Assembly: GCA_023053575.1 (NCBI GenBank)
Contig: JAKZAP010000005.1
Span: forward strand, 7,998,001-8,062,000
DNA from: Branchinecta lynchi
Lineage: Eukaryota; Arthropoda; Branchiopoda; Anostraca; Branchinectidae
Direction of reading: 5' to 3'
Length of the DNA: 64,000 nt
The notes beneath the pieces were generated by a model. That model did no database searches and was not told the DNA's origin. It saw nothing but the letters and a program-made list of their open reading frames with translations. Both the position numbers and the translations under genes were made by a program. Shown in pieces: positions 63,401 through 64,000 of the stretch (position 1 is its first letter; every line of letters begins with the position of its first letter).

Positions 63401-63737
63401 AATGAACCCAGATCCCGATGAAGTCCAAACCACTGAAACTATCCAGGTCTAATAAAGCTGACTGATCCAGATCTAATGGAGCTGGTGTACTCTTCCGATT
63501 GACTTTAAGTTACATTTTAACAGAAATAAAACAAAAATCAATAGAATCCGCGCATGCGCACACTCAGCAGCTGAGGAGCCTAACATGATTAAACTTACCT
63601 GCCACACTCCACTGTGGCTCCGACGGCAGCTGACACGAGGTCGTTCGGACCCGAAGGCAGCAGCGGGTCTTCCCTAGCAGTTCGTAAGAAATGGGCGCTC
63701 ACTTTCTCAAACGTAAAAATCCCATTTTCACACTGAC
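15265..63737 (-). CDS. Multi-PAN/Apple-domain extracellular protein, partial spliced gene (10 exons)
   Basis: Ten minus-strand exons (63737-63599, 60688-60537, 57522-57392, 51187-51043, 48929-48747, 35896-35558, 31522-31250, 29047-28906, 18939-18818, 15416-15265) each sit between an AG acceptor and a GT donor. They join in one frame: 1778 nt, i.e. 592 codons plus two leading bases. The product is six cysteine-rich PAN/Apple modules with recurring FER/FEK starts, CRS(Y/A) cores and Y(L/F)E-x-x-C ends, plus a hydrophilic linker of about 90 residues between modules 3 and 4. PAN modules are disulfide-bonded adhesion domains of secreted proteins. The closest functional type I can suggest is the NompA/NOAH class of apical matrix proteins, but no ZP domain, signal peptide or transmembrane segment is in the window, so the product is only family-level. 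Start and stop codons are not seen. Intron lengths run from about 2 to 13 kb, filled with repeats. Confidence 0.9.
15417..16500. other. Intron sequence without recognised gene
   Basis: It begins with the polypyrimidine tract of the exon ending at 15416. At 15430-15715 there are clustered ACCGGTGA/TCACCGGT words in both orientations (an imperfect palindromic patch). The rest is ordinary intron. Confidence 0.5.
16504..18125. mobile_element. R7 inverted-repeat transposon cluster (GGCTTCACCTTCCAGA ends)
   Basis: Several copies of an element bounded by GGCTTCACCTTCCAGA and its reverse complement lie head-to-head and tail-to-tail. Blocks such as AACATTTCCTAGATGTCCCC, CATTTCAAATATCTCTTGCA, GGGGTGT(T/C)(G/C)(G/A)ACACCCC and GACGAAAACGGCTGTCTGG recur in both orientations at 16504-16990, 17010-17390, 17390-17550 and 17750-18125. 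Large parts could fold back on themselves. No transposase frame is seen. The open frames here reflect the repeat. Confidence 0.7.
16627..16910. mobile_element. Harbinger-like MITE inserted in the R7 arm, TTA target duplication
   Basis: This 284-bp element has 21-bp terminal inverted repeats (GAGCCTAGTCATACTGGGCT against GACCCTAGTCACACTGGGCT) and is flanked by TTA at 16624-16626 and 16911-16913. The uninterrupted R7 copies at 17250-17275 and 17871-17895 show the empty site, so the insertion boundaries are directly readable. Confidence 0.85.
18126..18817. other. Intron sequence without recognised gene
   Basis: Nothing beyond short, unsupported open frames on both strands. It ends at the donor of the exon at 18818-18939. 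Confidence 0.45.
18818..18939 (-). CDS. PAN module 5, second half (exon)
   Basis: This 122-nt exon starts after TTTGTTGCAG and ends at ACAG|GTAAGC. It encodes SASYDNEKRECHLSSED and then DYLENQCVT, completing the module begun at 29047. No open frame here starts with ATG, so the exon is visible only through its splice sites and domain match. The intron that follows is phase 1, at the same place as the intron between modules 2 and 3. Confidence 0.92.
18940..19744. other. Intron sequence without recognised gene
   Basis: It begins with the acceptor of module 5's second-half exon. No repeat unit or exon was recognised. Confidence 0.45.
19745..19930 (-). repeat. R1 3'-end fragment, minus orientation
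   Basis: TTTTTGGATCCCAAAA, CTGTCTGTCAGCACG, ACCTCTCGAAGGGG and CACACTTGGTGTCAGGATCC correspond to the reversed R1 terminus. It is strongly diverged and lacks tandem units. Confidence 0.65.
19931..20640. other. Intron sequence with homopolymer runs
   Basis: It holds a GTGTGTGTGTGG patch, a poly-T tract at about 20231-20252 and a poly-G run near 20565. No gene is seen. Confidence 0.5.
20641..20890 (-). repeat. R2 fragment, minus orientation
   Basis: Reversed R2 blocks are visible: CCGGATCCGGGCACTGTGGG, AAGGTACTTACAGATGTGC, GATCTGACCATCCTGGGG. Confidence 0.7.
20925..21390 (-). repeat. R3 tandem repeat, minus orientation
   Basis: Reversed R3 units repeat CTTAAAGTGCGCGTC(A/T)TAACC and the CAAGGG/GTTTTGCTTACAAA joint about every 100 bp. 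The end is GCCATATGAGCTTCTAGCTC, the reverse of the R3 start at 4175. Confidence 0.75.
21391..21917. other. Spacer without recognised gene
   Basis: Ordinary sequence. A short open frame at 21717-21956 crosses into the R1 element and encodes its boundary, not a protein. Confidence 0.45.
21918..23342 (+). mobile_element. R1 element, full length (1425 bp)
   Basis: It starts AACAAGACCAAAGGTTTCGA followed by TGGGATCCCAAAAA. It has six or seven tandem units of about 137 bp (period measured at 22704, 22841 and 22978), each with CCGGTTTTGGCCGG-, ATTCCGGGCGAACTACTTGT-, ATGTCTTCTTACCC- and AATCAACTTCAAATAAAAC-like boxes. It ends with CCCCTCCCCCACCCCTAAAT, AAGTTTCATCAAAATATCTC, a GACGGAC microsatellite and GTTTTGGGATCCCAAAAA. 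No protein is encoded. Confidence 0.9.
23343..23938. other. Spacer between R1 copies
   Basis: No exon or repeat is recognised. It separates two same-direction R1 elements. Confidence 0.45.
23939..24505 (+). mobile_element. R1 element truncated at its 3' end by the next copy
   Basis: It starts AACAAGACCAAAGGTTTTGA and has three tandem units. It stops at CTTGACC just before the microsatellite, where a second 5' start begins at 24506. Confidence 0.85.
24506..25701 (+). mobile_element. R1 element with a duplicated 3' end
   Basis: A second AACAAGACCAAAGGTGTCGA start opens this copy directly inside or against the preceding one. The element reaches GGGATCCCAAAAA at 25563. A further partial 3' end (TATCAAAATATCTTATTCCC to GGATCCCAGAA) follows to 25701, so the 3' terminal segment is present twice in tandem. 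Confidence 0.85.
25836..26625 (-). mobile_element. Two truncated R1 copies in minus orientation
   Basis: TTTTTTTGGGATCCCAAAAC at 25836 and CTTGGGATCCGAAAACG at 26249 mark two reversed 3' ends. The first copy lacks most tandem units and ends at the 5' region near 26236 (GAATCAAATATTAGAT). The second keeps about two units and fades out near 26625. Together with 24506-25701 they form a tail-to-tail array. Confidence 0.8.
26626..27420. other. Intron sequence with a diverged 90-bp direct repeat
   Basis: Segments at 27058-27146 and 27303-27391 are diverged copies of each other (GATCCGTC, GTCGT, GATGAATTCCA, TTTAT-TAGCCAC), about 245 bp apart. CGCCTGCGGCGC near 26717 recurs near 41027. No gene is seen. 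Confidence 0.5.
27415..27478. repeat. Three-copy 20-bp tandem repeat
   Basis: GACCAAGAGGTGTCAACGAT is repeated, with slight variation at the edges. It is followed by poly-C (27509) and poly-G (27658) runs. Confidence 0.85.
28081..28304. repeat. 112-bp tandem duplication, nearly identical
   Basis: The block from GAG(C/T)GGCCATGGTACATTTC to AACAGAGTGGCCTTT occurs at 28081 and again at 28193 with almost no differences. That suggests a recent duplication. Confidence 0.9.
28305..28905. other. Intron sequence with G/C homopolymer palindrome
   Basis: At 28675-28706 a long G-run faces a long C-run, followed by CCTGCCCTCCCTCC. It may be a mobile-element edge. No gene before the donor at 28905. Confidence 0.5.
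28906..29047 (-). CDS. PAN module 5, first half (exon)
   Basis: The exon is 142 nt, with acceptor TTAATATTCAG and a GTAAGC donor. The correct frame starts after two bases and reads HGCGQRWTFERVPNHELR, then VSRNDCMDLCLS and NFLC. Another open frame that begins with an ATG overlaps this exon but is not the coding one. The junction to 18939 splits the Arg codon of CRS (CG+G), so the intron here is phase 2, unlike the phase-0 split of the related module 2. Confidence 0.92.
29100..29305 (+). repeat. R2-related fragment, left of the hAT insertion
   Basis: CTCTACTCGTTTAAGCCCTA, CACAAGATTTCTGGA and AAGTTTCACTCGAATCTGAA resemble degenerate R2 blocks. R2-like sequence resumes at 30361 (CTCAACTCGTTTGACCCCTA) after the hAT element. 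Confidence 0.5.
29310..30352. mobile_element. hAT-type nonautonomous element (CAGTGGTTCCC ends), carrying a LINE fragment
   Basis: Ends are CAGTGGTTCCCAACC at the left and GGGAACCACTG at the right. Flanking 8-mers are ATCTAGGG and GTCTAGGG, a near-perfect target duplication of hAT size. CAGTGGTTCCC is a widespread hAT terminus. The interior holds an exon-like stretch (29488-29656) and the non-LTR fragment at 29725-30275. No transposase frame is seen. Confidence 0.75.
29725..30275 (-). mobile_element. Non-LTR retrotransposon 3' end: reverse transcriptase C terminus and tail
   Basis: The minus-strand frame 30269-30009 reads through HNYETRG... (here YHNYETRGCGDIVHEIRQT), RASFIIRNFATSVWNSIP and FKATVKRFFL. 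H-N-Y-x-T-R, then F-x-x-R-x-F-A/G-x-x-V/I-W-N-S-L/I-P and F-K-x-x-(L/V)-K are the signature of the reverse transcriptase C-terminal region of Jockey/CR1-type LINEs. About 280 bp of A/T-rich 3' UTR follow, ending in ATCTA-type repeats (29732-29760), a microsatellite tail. The copy is 5'-truncated, the usual state of a dead LINE insertion. Confidence 0.8.
30480..31249. other. Intron sequence without recognised gene
   Basis: It includes an ACAACAACAACAACAAC microsatellite at about 30610 and a poly-A tract at 30921-30938. The donor of the module 4 exon is at 31249. Confidence 0.5.
31250..31522 (-). CDS. PAN module 4, complete in one exon
   Basis: This 273-nt exon follows TTCCTTTTAG and ends AAAG|GTAGTT, with phase-1 introns on both sides. 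It encodes a whole module: GKCRTGNLEFERCTG, then SCTRRCESQPTCLGFNVDL, HECQVVE, and finally VFYESVCLK. It matches module 1 in the C-x-x-F-x-V-D core and the Y-E-S/K-V-C-L-K end, but is not split internally as module 1 is. One extra cysteine (FERC) is present. A symmetrical phase 1-1 module exon can be duplicated or shuffled without breaking frame. Confidence 0.9.
31953..32109. mobile_element. MITE with CACTGTAAAA ends (copy 1)
   Basis: The 157-bp element runs from CACTGTAAAAAG to TTTTTTTACAGTG. The interior is palindromic (GCTACTGGGATTAATCTTAT and its reverse). It matches the TA-flanked copy at 59872-60041. Confidence 0.85.
32110..32533. other. Intron sequence without recognised gene
   Basis: A diverged short direct repeat (GGACGGCCGTAGATATTCGA-like, at about 32330 and 32388) is present. 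Nothing else is assigned. Confidence 0.45.
32534..33709 (-). mobile_element. R1 element, full length, minus orientation (1176 bp)
   Basis: It begins with the reversed 3' end (TTTTTGGGATCCCAAAACG, GTCCGTCCGTCCGTCTG, CACGATAACTCTCGAAGGGA) and ends with the reversed 5' start (GGGATCCCATCGACACCTTT, GGTCTTGTT). Five to six reversed tandem units lie between. Confidence 0.88.
34156..35010. repeat. Three tandem copies of a ~295-bp unit
   Basis: CACGAATGCATGGATCAGGA starts copies at 34156, 34449 and 34746. Each carries AAGAGGACCGGTTCAAGGAT, TTAAAAGCTTGTGAAGTTCA, a TTTTTTATGTATGTTATATA stretch and GGAGTGCGATATAACA. Copies 2 and 3 are much closer to each other than to copy 1. The third is truncated near 35010. 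Confidence 0.88.
35011..35557. other. Intron sequence without recognised gene
   Basis: No repeat or exon is recognised up to the donor at 35557. The open reading frame here continues the downstream exon backwards past its splice donor and is not coding. Confidence 0.45.
35558..35896 (-). CDS. PAN module 3 end plus hydrophilic linker (exon)
   Basis: The largest exon (339 nt) opens after CTTCCAG and closes at CCAG|GTAATG, phase 1 on both sides. The first residues, VSANSMARQVRPG then TVYSEKICS, finish module 3 with the expected Y-x-E-x-x-C. The remaining roughly 90 residues are rich in Ser, Thr, Arg, Gly and Asp with no cysteine. That suggests a flexible extended spacer between the two three-module blocks. 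I see no recognised domain in the linker. The open frame runs on upstream to 35932 and beyond, but the acceptor and the phase fit to the exon at 48747 fix the start at 35896. Confidence 0.85.
35897..37672. other. Large AT-rich intron stretch without recognised gene
   Basis: A patch of ATTAATCAATTAATCAATCAA lies at 36054. There are several short frames, none with domain or splice support. Confidence 0.45.
37673..38878. mobile_element. Possible decayed DNA transposon (GGGGTTG...GGACAC ends)
   Basis: CACGGGGTTGGTCTGGACAC at 37673 and, reversed, CTCGGGGTTGACCCGGACAC at 38878 match at 16 of 20 positions. Sub-terminal relatives occur at 38028-38062 (GGGGTTAGTTTGGACAG, GGGGTTGGTTCGGACAG) and, reversed, at about 38675. 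Short coding-like pieces (KPMCFLCAKVIKKGDSLKEN near 38335; KSTKEWRPSKKRKISVRVNP near 38815) might be relics of a transposase. Class unknown. Confidence 0.4.
38879..40095. other. Intron sequence without recognised gene
   Basis: A 75-codon plus-strand frame and an overlapping minus-strand frame at 39218-39445 have no supporting splice sites in phase with the gene. Nothing is assigned. Confidence 0.4.
40097..40345. repeat. GC-hairpin repeat cluster behind a CAGGGGCGT terminus
   Basis: CAGGGGCGTCTCTATGG plus a G-run at 40097 looks like a hAT-type end. It is followed by four repeats of a TTTAGCTAAAAC spacer and a GC hairpin: GGGCGCTCGCAGAGCGCCC at 40155-40173, a second at about 40197-40215, GGCGCTCGCCAAGCGCC at 40255-40271 and a decayed fourth at about 40296. 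Spacing is about 40-57 bp. Each hairpin has a 6-7 bp perfect stem and a 5-base loop. Confidence 0.8.
40346..41740. other. Intron sequence without recognised gene
   Basis: CCTGCGGCGCCTTTCG (41030) is shared with about 26717. The 132-codon frame at 41093-41491 has no domain or splice support. Confidence 0.4.
41740..42065. repeat. Diverged tandem repeat of ACTGAAATT...ATTCGGTATATTTA units
   Basis: Two or three units of about 180 bp repeat AAATTTACTGAAATT, TTTTTCGAT, CAGAACTAT, TATATTTA and CGGTAGTTC. Confidence 0.6.
42076..42345. repeat. 135-bp tandem duplication
   Basis: GAGTTACCA(T/C)GAACC, GAAGAGGTCGAGTGAAGCA, TAGTCGCAGACAAAA, GATTTCATCGATAGTC and TTTTGATCCC occur at 42076 and again at 42211. 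Confidence 0.85.
42780..42905. repeat. R8 palindromic units
   Basis: ACCATGGTATCTGTTACCAC, GTCGTTTTTGCCAATACCG and ATCTGATACTCCGGTTGCTC match 955-1075. It sits directly left of the R1 copy at 42947. Confidence 0.7.
42947..45247 (+). mobile_element. R1 element split by a 1.5-kb nested insertion
   Basis: The 5' start (AACAAGACCATAGGTTTCGA) opens at 42947. Tandem units run to 43466, resume at 44967 (CTGCAAATTCAGCATGTCTT) and end at GGCATCCCAAAAA (45247). The 3' end is short, lacking the GACGGAC microsatellite. Everything from 43467 to 44966 is foreign. Confidence 0.85.
43467..44966. mobile_element. Nested element with CCCGATAG inverted ends and GGAATTCC/CCGGT-rich arms
   Basis: The left end CCCGATAGGAAAAAGCAGAC and the reversed right end CCCGATAGTAAAAAAGATAC share about 15 of 20 positions. 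The left arm (to about 43820) is rich in CCGGAATGG, GGAATTCCG and TTCCGGTCCGG words. The right arm (44640-44940) is rich in the complementary words (GGAACGGAACGGAA, GGAATACCGG), so the arms could pair over hundreds of bases. It encodes no transposase; the long open frames inside (up to 220 codons at 44519-45181) are repeat read-through. Confidence 0.75.
45405..45545. repeat. R8 palindromic units
   Basis: Three tandem units have CAGATACCACGATAACTGCA, GACCGTGGTATCAGATACC and CCATGGTATCTGCAAAAAC. The palindrome GGTATCAGATACC is present in each. Confidence 0.75.
45546..48019. other. Large intron stretch without recognised gene
   Basis: It includes a C-run near 46568 and several open frames. The longest is a 147-codon minus-strand frame from a true ATG at 47401 to 46961. 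I see no domain, no conserved neighbour and no splice logic for it, so I do not call it. Confidence 0.4.
48020..48282 (+). mobile_element. Non-LTR retrotransposon 3' UTR with (CTA)n tail
   Basis: A T-rich 3' UTR contains GCTATTGAAAACAAAATGTT and CAATAAAACTGTT and ends in TACTACTACTACTAC. The polyadenylation-like box followed by a short tandem tail is typical of 5'-truncated LINE copies. No coding part remains. Confidence 0.6.
48400..48655. mobile_element. Foldback element related to the ribozyme-bearing family
   Basis: ACAATGTTTACAACGGATAC with GTCAGCTATGATTCTT (48415-48455) is repeated inverted at 48563-48612, and AATATTCTTTGAGCCCAAGC (48503) is repeated inverted at 48625-48645. The same arms flank the element at 51990-52370. 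The hammerhead-like core is missing here. Confidence 0.65.
48747..48929 (-). CDS. PAN module 3, first part (exon)
   Basis: This 183-nt exon follows TGTCTTACAG and ends at ACAG|GTAATC. The peptide includes ADCKFNVTEN (with an N-V-T glycosylation sequon), TTELECQRRCDSH, and FNCRSYAHYS followed by NQCFLSGDDT. The C-R-S-Y core matches module 6 (CRSYTF). The phase-1 intron in front, directly after module 2, has an exact counterpart in front of module 6. Confidence 0.93.
48930..49829. other. Intron sequence without recognised gene
   Basis: Starts at the module 3 acceptor. No repeat is recognised apart from short TTTTAATCC words near 49375-49400. Confidence 0.45.
49830..50934 (+). mobile_element. 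R1 element, diverged, with a nested hAT-like MITE
   Basis: The degenerate 5' part (GATAAATCGGTCTTGTAGAT) leads into four or five tandem units (CCGGTTTCGGCCGGATTCCG at about 49952), then a poly-C block, GACGGACAGACGGACAGACG and the final GGGATCCCAAAAA at 50934. The first 20 bases of the standard 5' end are not recognisable. Confidence 0.82.
50136..50320. mobile_element. hAT-like MITE (185 bp) with 8-bp target duplication GTAGTAGA
   Basis: GTAGTAGA at 50128-50135 and 50321-50328 bracket an element starting CAGGCGCGTGTCCAG and ending CTGGATACGGACTTG (inverted ends, about 11 of 15 matched). The interior has facing G- and C-runs. The insertion splits an R1 tandem unit cleanly. Confidence 0.85.
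51043..51187 (-). CDS. PAN module 2, second half (exon)
   Basis: The exon is 145 nt with a pyrimidine-rich acceptor (a T tract then CATTTTCAG) and a consensus GTAAGT donor. It encodes ETRLLCRSATYDALSHECFL and ends VEYLENQCVP. CRSATYD and YLENQC recur almost verbatim in module 5 (CRSASYD, YLENQC). The closing intron is phase 1 and separates modules 2 and 3. Confidence 0.93.
51188..51876. other. Intron sequence without recognised gene
   Basis: Starts with the module 2 acceptor. Words related to GCCCGCTGAGTGCCAGCGGAC occur near 51465-51490. Nothing else is assigned. Confidence 0.45.
52093..52124 (-). ncRNA. Hammerhead-ribozyme-like core, left arm (opposite strand)
   Basis: The inverted partner of the right-arm core: reading the minus strand, CTGACGA (52124-52118), stem II and GAAA (52096-52093). 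The two arms keep the core intact although the centre of the palindrome has diverged. Confidence 0.45.
52276..52307 (+). ncRNA. Hammerhead-ribozyme-like core, right arm
   Basis: CTGACGA (52276-52282) is followed by an 8-position stem (GGACCCTT pairing with AAGGGCC, one A-G mismatch), a short loop and GAAA at 52304-52307. This fits the hammerhead consensus CUGANGA, stem II, GAAA. Stems I and III and the cleavage triplet were not resolved by eye, so activity is unproven. Confidence 0.45.
52935..53603. mobile_element. R4 element, short copy with hairpin ends
   Basis: GTGTTGCGAGAGCAACAC at 52935-52952 and GTTGCTCTCGCAAC at 53590-53603 mark the ends, each followed inwards by a TTTGGTTTTGT-like or TTTTGGTTTCTGT-like segment. 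The interior matches parts of 12216-13908 in reverse and includes a poly-A run (53541-53570). The R5 tandem block is absent. Confidence 0.7.
53604..54177. other. Intron sequence without recognised gene
   Basis: AT-rich; nothing assigned. Confidence 0.45.
54178..54280 (+). mobile_element. Half of a hammerhead-like foldback, core mutated
   Basis: GCTTGAGCGGCTTGAGC, CTGACGA (54199-54205), the stem with CTTGCCAAGAAGGGCC, then CAAAA in place of GAAA, followed by AGCTGACGTATCC. The G12 position of the core is lost, so this copy should be inactive. A partial opposite arm lies at about 54455-54545. Confidence 0.6.
54546..55157. other. Intron sequence without recognised gene
   Basis: No exon or repeat is recognised. 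Confidence 0.45.
55158..55463. mobile_element. PIF/Harbinger-like MITE, compact copy (306 bp)
   Basis: Ends AGAGCGTGTTCCACCC and, reversed, AGAGCATGTTCCACCC. The interior (AACTATTAGTTACTATT-like, ATTGGTCGGATTAGCCCGTG) matches the copy at 14415-15106 in opposite orientation. The flanking trinucleotides are CCA and TCA, so the target duplication is not exact here. Confidence 0.75.
55576..56836 (+). mobile_element. R1 element, full length (1261 bp)
   Basis: All parts are present: AACAAGACCAAAGGTTTCGA start, an early GGGATCCCAAAAA box, about six tandem units, CCCCTCACCCACCCCTAAAT, a GACGGACGGACAGACGGAC tract and the GGGATCCCAAAAA end. Confidence 0.92.
57170..57328 (+). mobile_element. Non-LTR retrotransposon 3' end with (TTGAA)n tail
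   Basis: TTATGGCCCATGTTGGCCTT and TTTGAAATAAATTGAATTGA are followed by further TTGAA repeats. A GCCCATG-TGG-CCT hairpin just before a short tandem tail is the usual look of a CR1/RTE-type LINE 3' end. The 5' limit is uncertain. Confidence 0.6.
57392..57522 (-). CDS. PAN module 2, first half (exon)
   Basis: An exon of 131 nt starts after TTTTGCAG and ends at CAG|GTGAG. It encodes NVAPCRDKAWAFERKIG and ends SRQECQESCLQ. The W-x-F-E-R start followed by E-C-x-x-x-C is the classic first half of a PAN/Apple module and matches the first half of module 5 (WTFERV). The closing intron is phase 0. The preceding junction makes a Gly codon from G+GA, giving VCLKGNVAPC. Confidence 0.92.
57571..58076. mobile_element. 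Nonautonomous DNA element with ACGTGTC(C/T)GAAAGCT ends
   Basis: ACGTGTCCGAAAGCTTTTTG at the left and, reversed, ACGTGTCTGAAAGCTCCGAA at the right form the termini. The interior repeats TGCTGCATTAA and GTCCGAAAG words and has the palindrome CTGAATTAATTCAG near 58030. No open frame of note. Confidence 0.7.
58077..58990. other. Intron sequence, possibly with a LINE-like tail
   Basis: CATCAATAAAATTCTCTCCC near 58960 may be another retroelement 3' end. Nothing else recognised. Confidence 0.4.
58995..59195 (+). repeat. R2 fragment
   Basis: GGCCGGATCCAGTTCGGACC, CAAGTTTCATCGTCCTAGCT and GGGCAGACGGATAGAC are R2 3'-end blocks. Confidence 0.65.
59872..60041. mobile_element. Tc1/mariner-like MITE with TA flanks (copy 2)
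   Basis: TA at 59870-59871 and 60042-60043 flanks a 170-bp element from CACTGTTAAATG to TTTTTTTACAGTG. The interior GCTACTGGGATTAATCTTAT is inverted at the other end. It is homologous to 31953-32109. Confidence 0.88.
60537..60688 (-). CDS. PAN module 1, second half (exon)
   Basis: This 152-nt exon follows a TTATAG acceptor and ends at a GTAAGG donor. It encodes LCLESGQDCPAFVVDY, then GRCFKLD and a terminal NYFEKVCLK. The alternating cysteines and the final Y-F-E-x-V-C are typical of the C-terminal half of a PAN module. This module lacks the CRS motif of modules 2, 3, 5 and 6 and has C-x-x-F-x-V-D instead, which it shares with module 4. The closing intron is phase 1, a module boundary. Confidence 0.9.
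60689..62059. other. Intron sequence with a start-less open frame
   Basis: Plus-strand codons 61162-61752 run 196 codons without a stop but contain no ATG. The first 30 residues are strongly hydrophobic. There is no splice or domain evidence, so it is treated as chance or relic. A C-run lies near 60983. Confidence 0.4.
62060..63377 (+). mobile_element. R1 element, full length with an internal duplication (1318 bp)
   Basis: Start AACAAGACCAAAGGTGTCGG, end GGGATCCCAAAAA. A segment of about 290 bp (ATCTGTCATCTAATCGAACT to AACTTTTACTTTTAACCAAC) occurs at 62446 and again at 62729, showing array expansion within one element. It ends 222 bp before the module 1 exon. Confidence 0.9.
63599..63737 (-). 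CDS. PAN module 1, first half (exon)
   Basis: Read on the minus strand, an AG acceptor at 63739-63738 opens this exon and a GTAAG donor at 63598 closes it. It is 139 nt, entered after one base of a codon and left after two. The peptide begins QCENGIFTFEK and ends VECG; it has the hydrophobic-FEK start and the first two cysteines of a PAN/Apple fold. Joining to the exon at 60688 completes an Arg codon (AG+G) and gives VECGRLCLES, so the junction is convincing. The exon upstream of this one lies past the right edge of the window. Confidence 0.87.
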
Positions 63738-64000
63738 CTGAAACACGGAATCTGTTTTAGTCAAACTGTTCCCAAGCCTAGAAGTGCGTAACTAATGCTT
63801 CAAGAATGCCTAGATTCATATTTCCCAGACTCTGAAATCTGTGAGAAAATCGAATAACGTAGCAAGAAGAAAAGGAATCTGATATTTTAAGATCTAGAGA
63901 AAACGGAAGTACAAACAGCAACAAATCCATGGTAAGGTGTGCATTATTTTTCCTGGTGGTTCGTGTTATTTGCCGCTGAACGACAAGTAGGCTAGCAGAA

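Noticed and set aside
1..64000. tRNA or rRNA genes
   Set aside because: I looked for cloverleaf-like A/B box pairs and rRNA core motifs by eye and saw none. A tRNAscan or Rfam run would be decisive.

Overview
This is animal nuclear DNA, most likely from an arthropod or another ecdysozoan. It is not a compact microbial genome: coding sequence is about 3% of the window, real exons are short and bounded by GT..AG splice sites, and nearly everything else is transposon-derived repeat. Many open frames in the window lack an ATG or lie inside repeats, and I do not treat those as genes. The species cannot be named from the sequence alone.

The one clear gene lies on the minus strand. Ten exons between 63737 and 15265 join without a frame break into 592 codons, and both gene ends lie outside the window or went unrecognised. 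The product is an extracellular protein of repeated PAN/Apple modules, each with about six cysteines. The six modules are A-B-C, a hydrophilic linker, then A'-B'-C', so the protein looks like a duplicated three-module cassette. The introns between modules are all phase 1. Multi-PAN proteins of ecdysozoans (NompA/NOAH type, often ending in a ZP domain) belong to apical extracellular matrix and cuticle attachment. That is the best family-level guess, but no ZP domain is visible here.

The introns hold several repeat families. R1 elements (about 1.2-1.4 kb) start AACAAGACC, contain ~137-bp tandem units, and end in a GACGGAC-type microsatellite plus GGGATCCCAAAAA; they dominate 21.9-26.6, 32.5-33.7, 42.9-45.2, 49.8-50.9, 55.6-56.8 and 62.1-63.4 kb. 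R2 is a second GGAC-rich family (1.3-2.8, 8.2-10.1, 11.3-12.2 kb). Foldback elements at 5.6, 52.0-52.4 and 54.2 kb carry a hammerhead-ribozyme-like core (CTGANGA, stem II, GAAA), as in Penelope-like retroelements. DNA transposons and MITEs with readable terminal inverted repeats and target duplications occur at 14.4, 16.6, 29.3, 50.1, 55.2, 57.6 and 59.9 kb. There is a non-LTR retrotransposon C-terminal fragment at 29.7-30.3 kb. A decayed gene or transposon-like cDNA occupies 6.4-7.9 kb on the plus strand.

The most interesting items are the duplicated PAN cassette, the ribozyme-like foldbacks, the R1 elements with BamHI-type palindromes at both ends, an element whose terminal repeats are themselves hairpins (12.2-13.9 and 52.9-53.6 kb), a 1.5-kb nested element with CCCGATAG ends, and a cluster of perfect GC hairpins at 40.15-40.3 kb.
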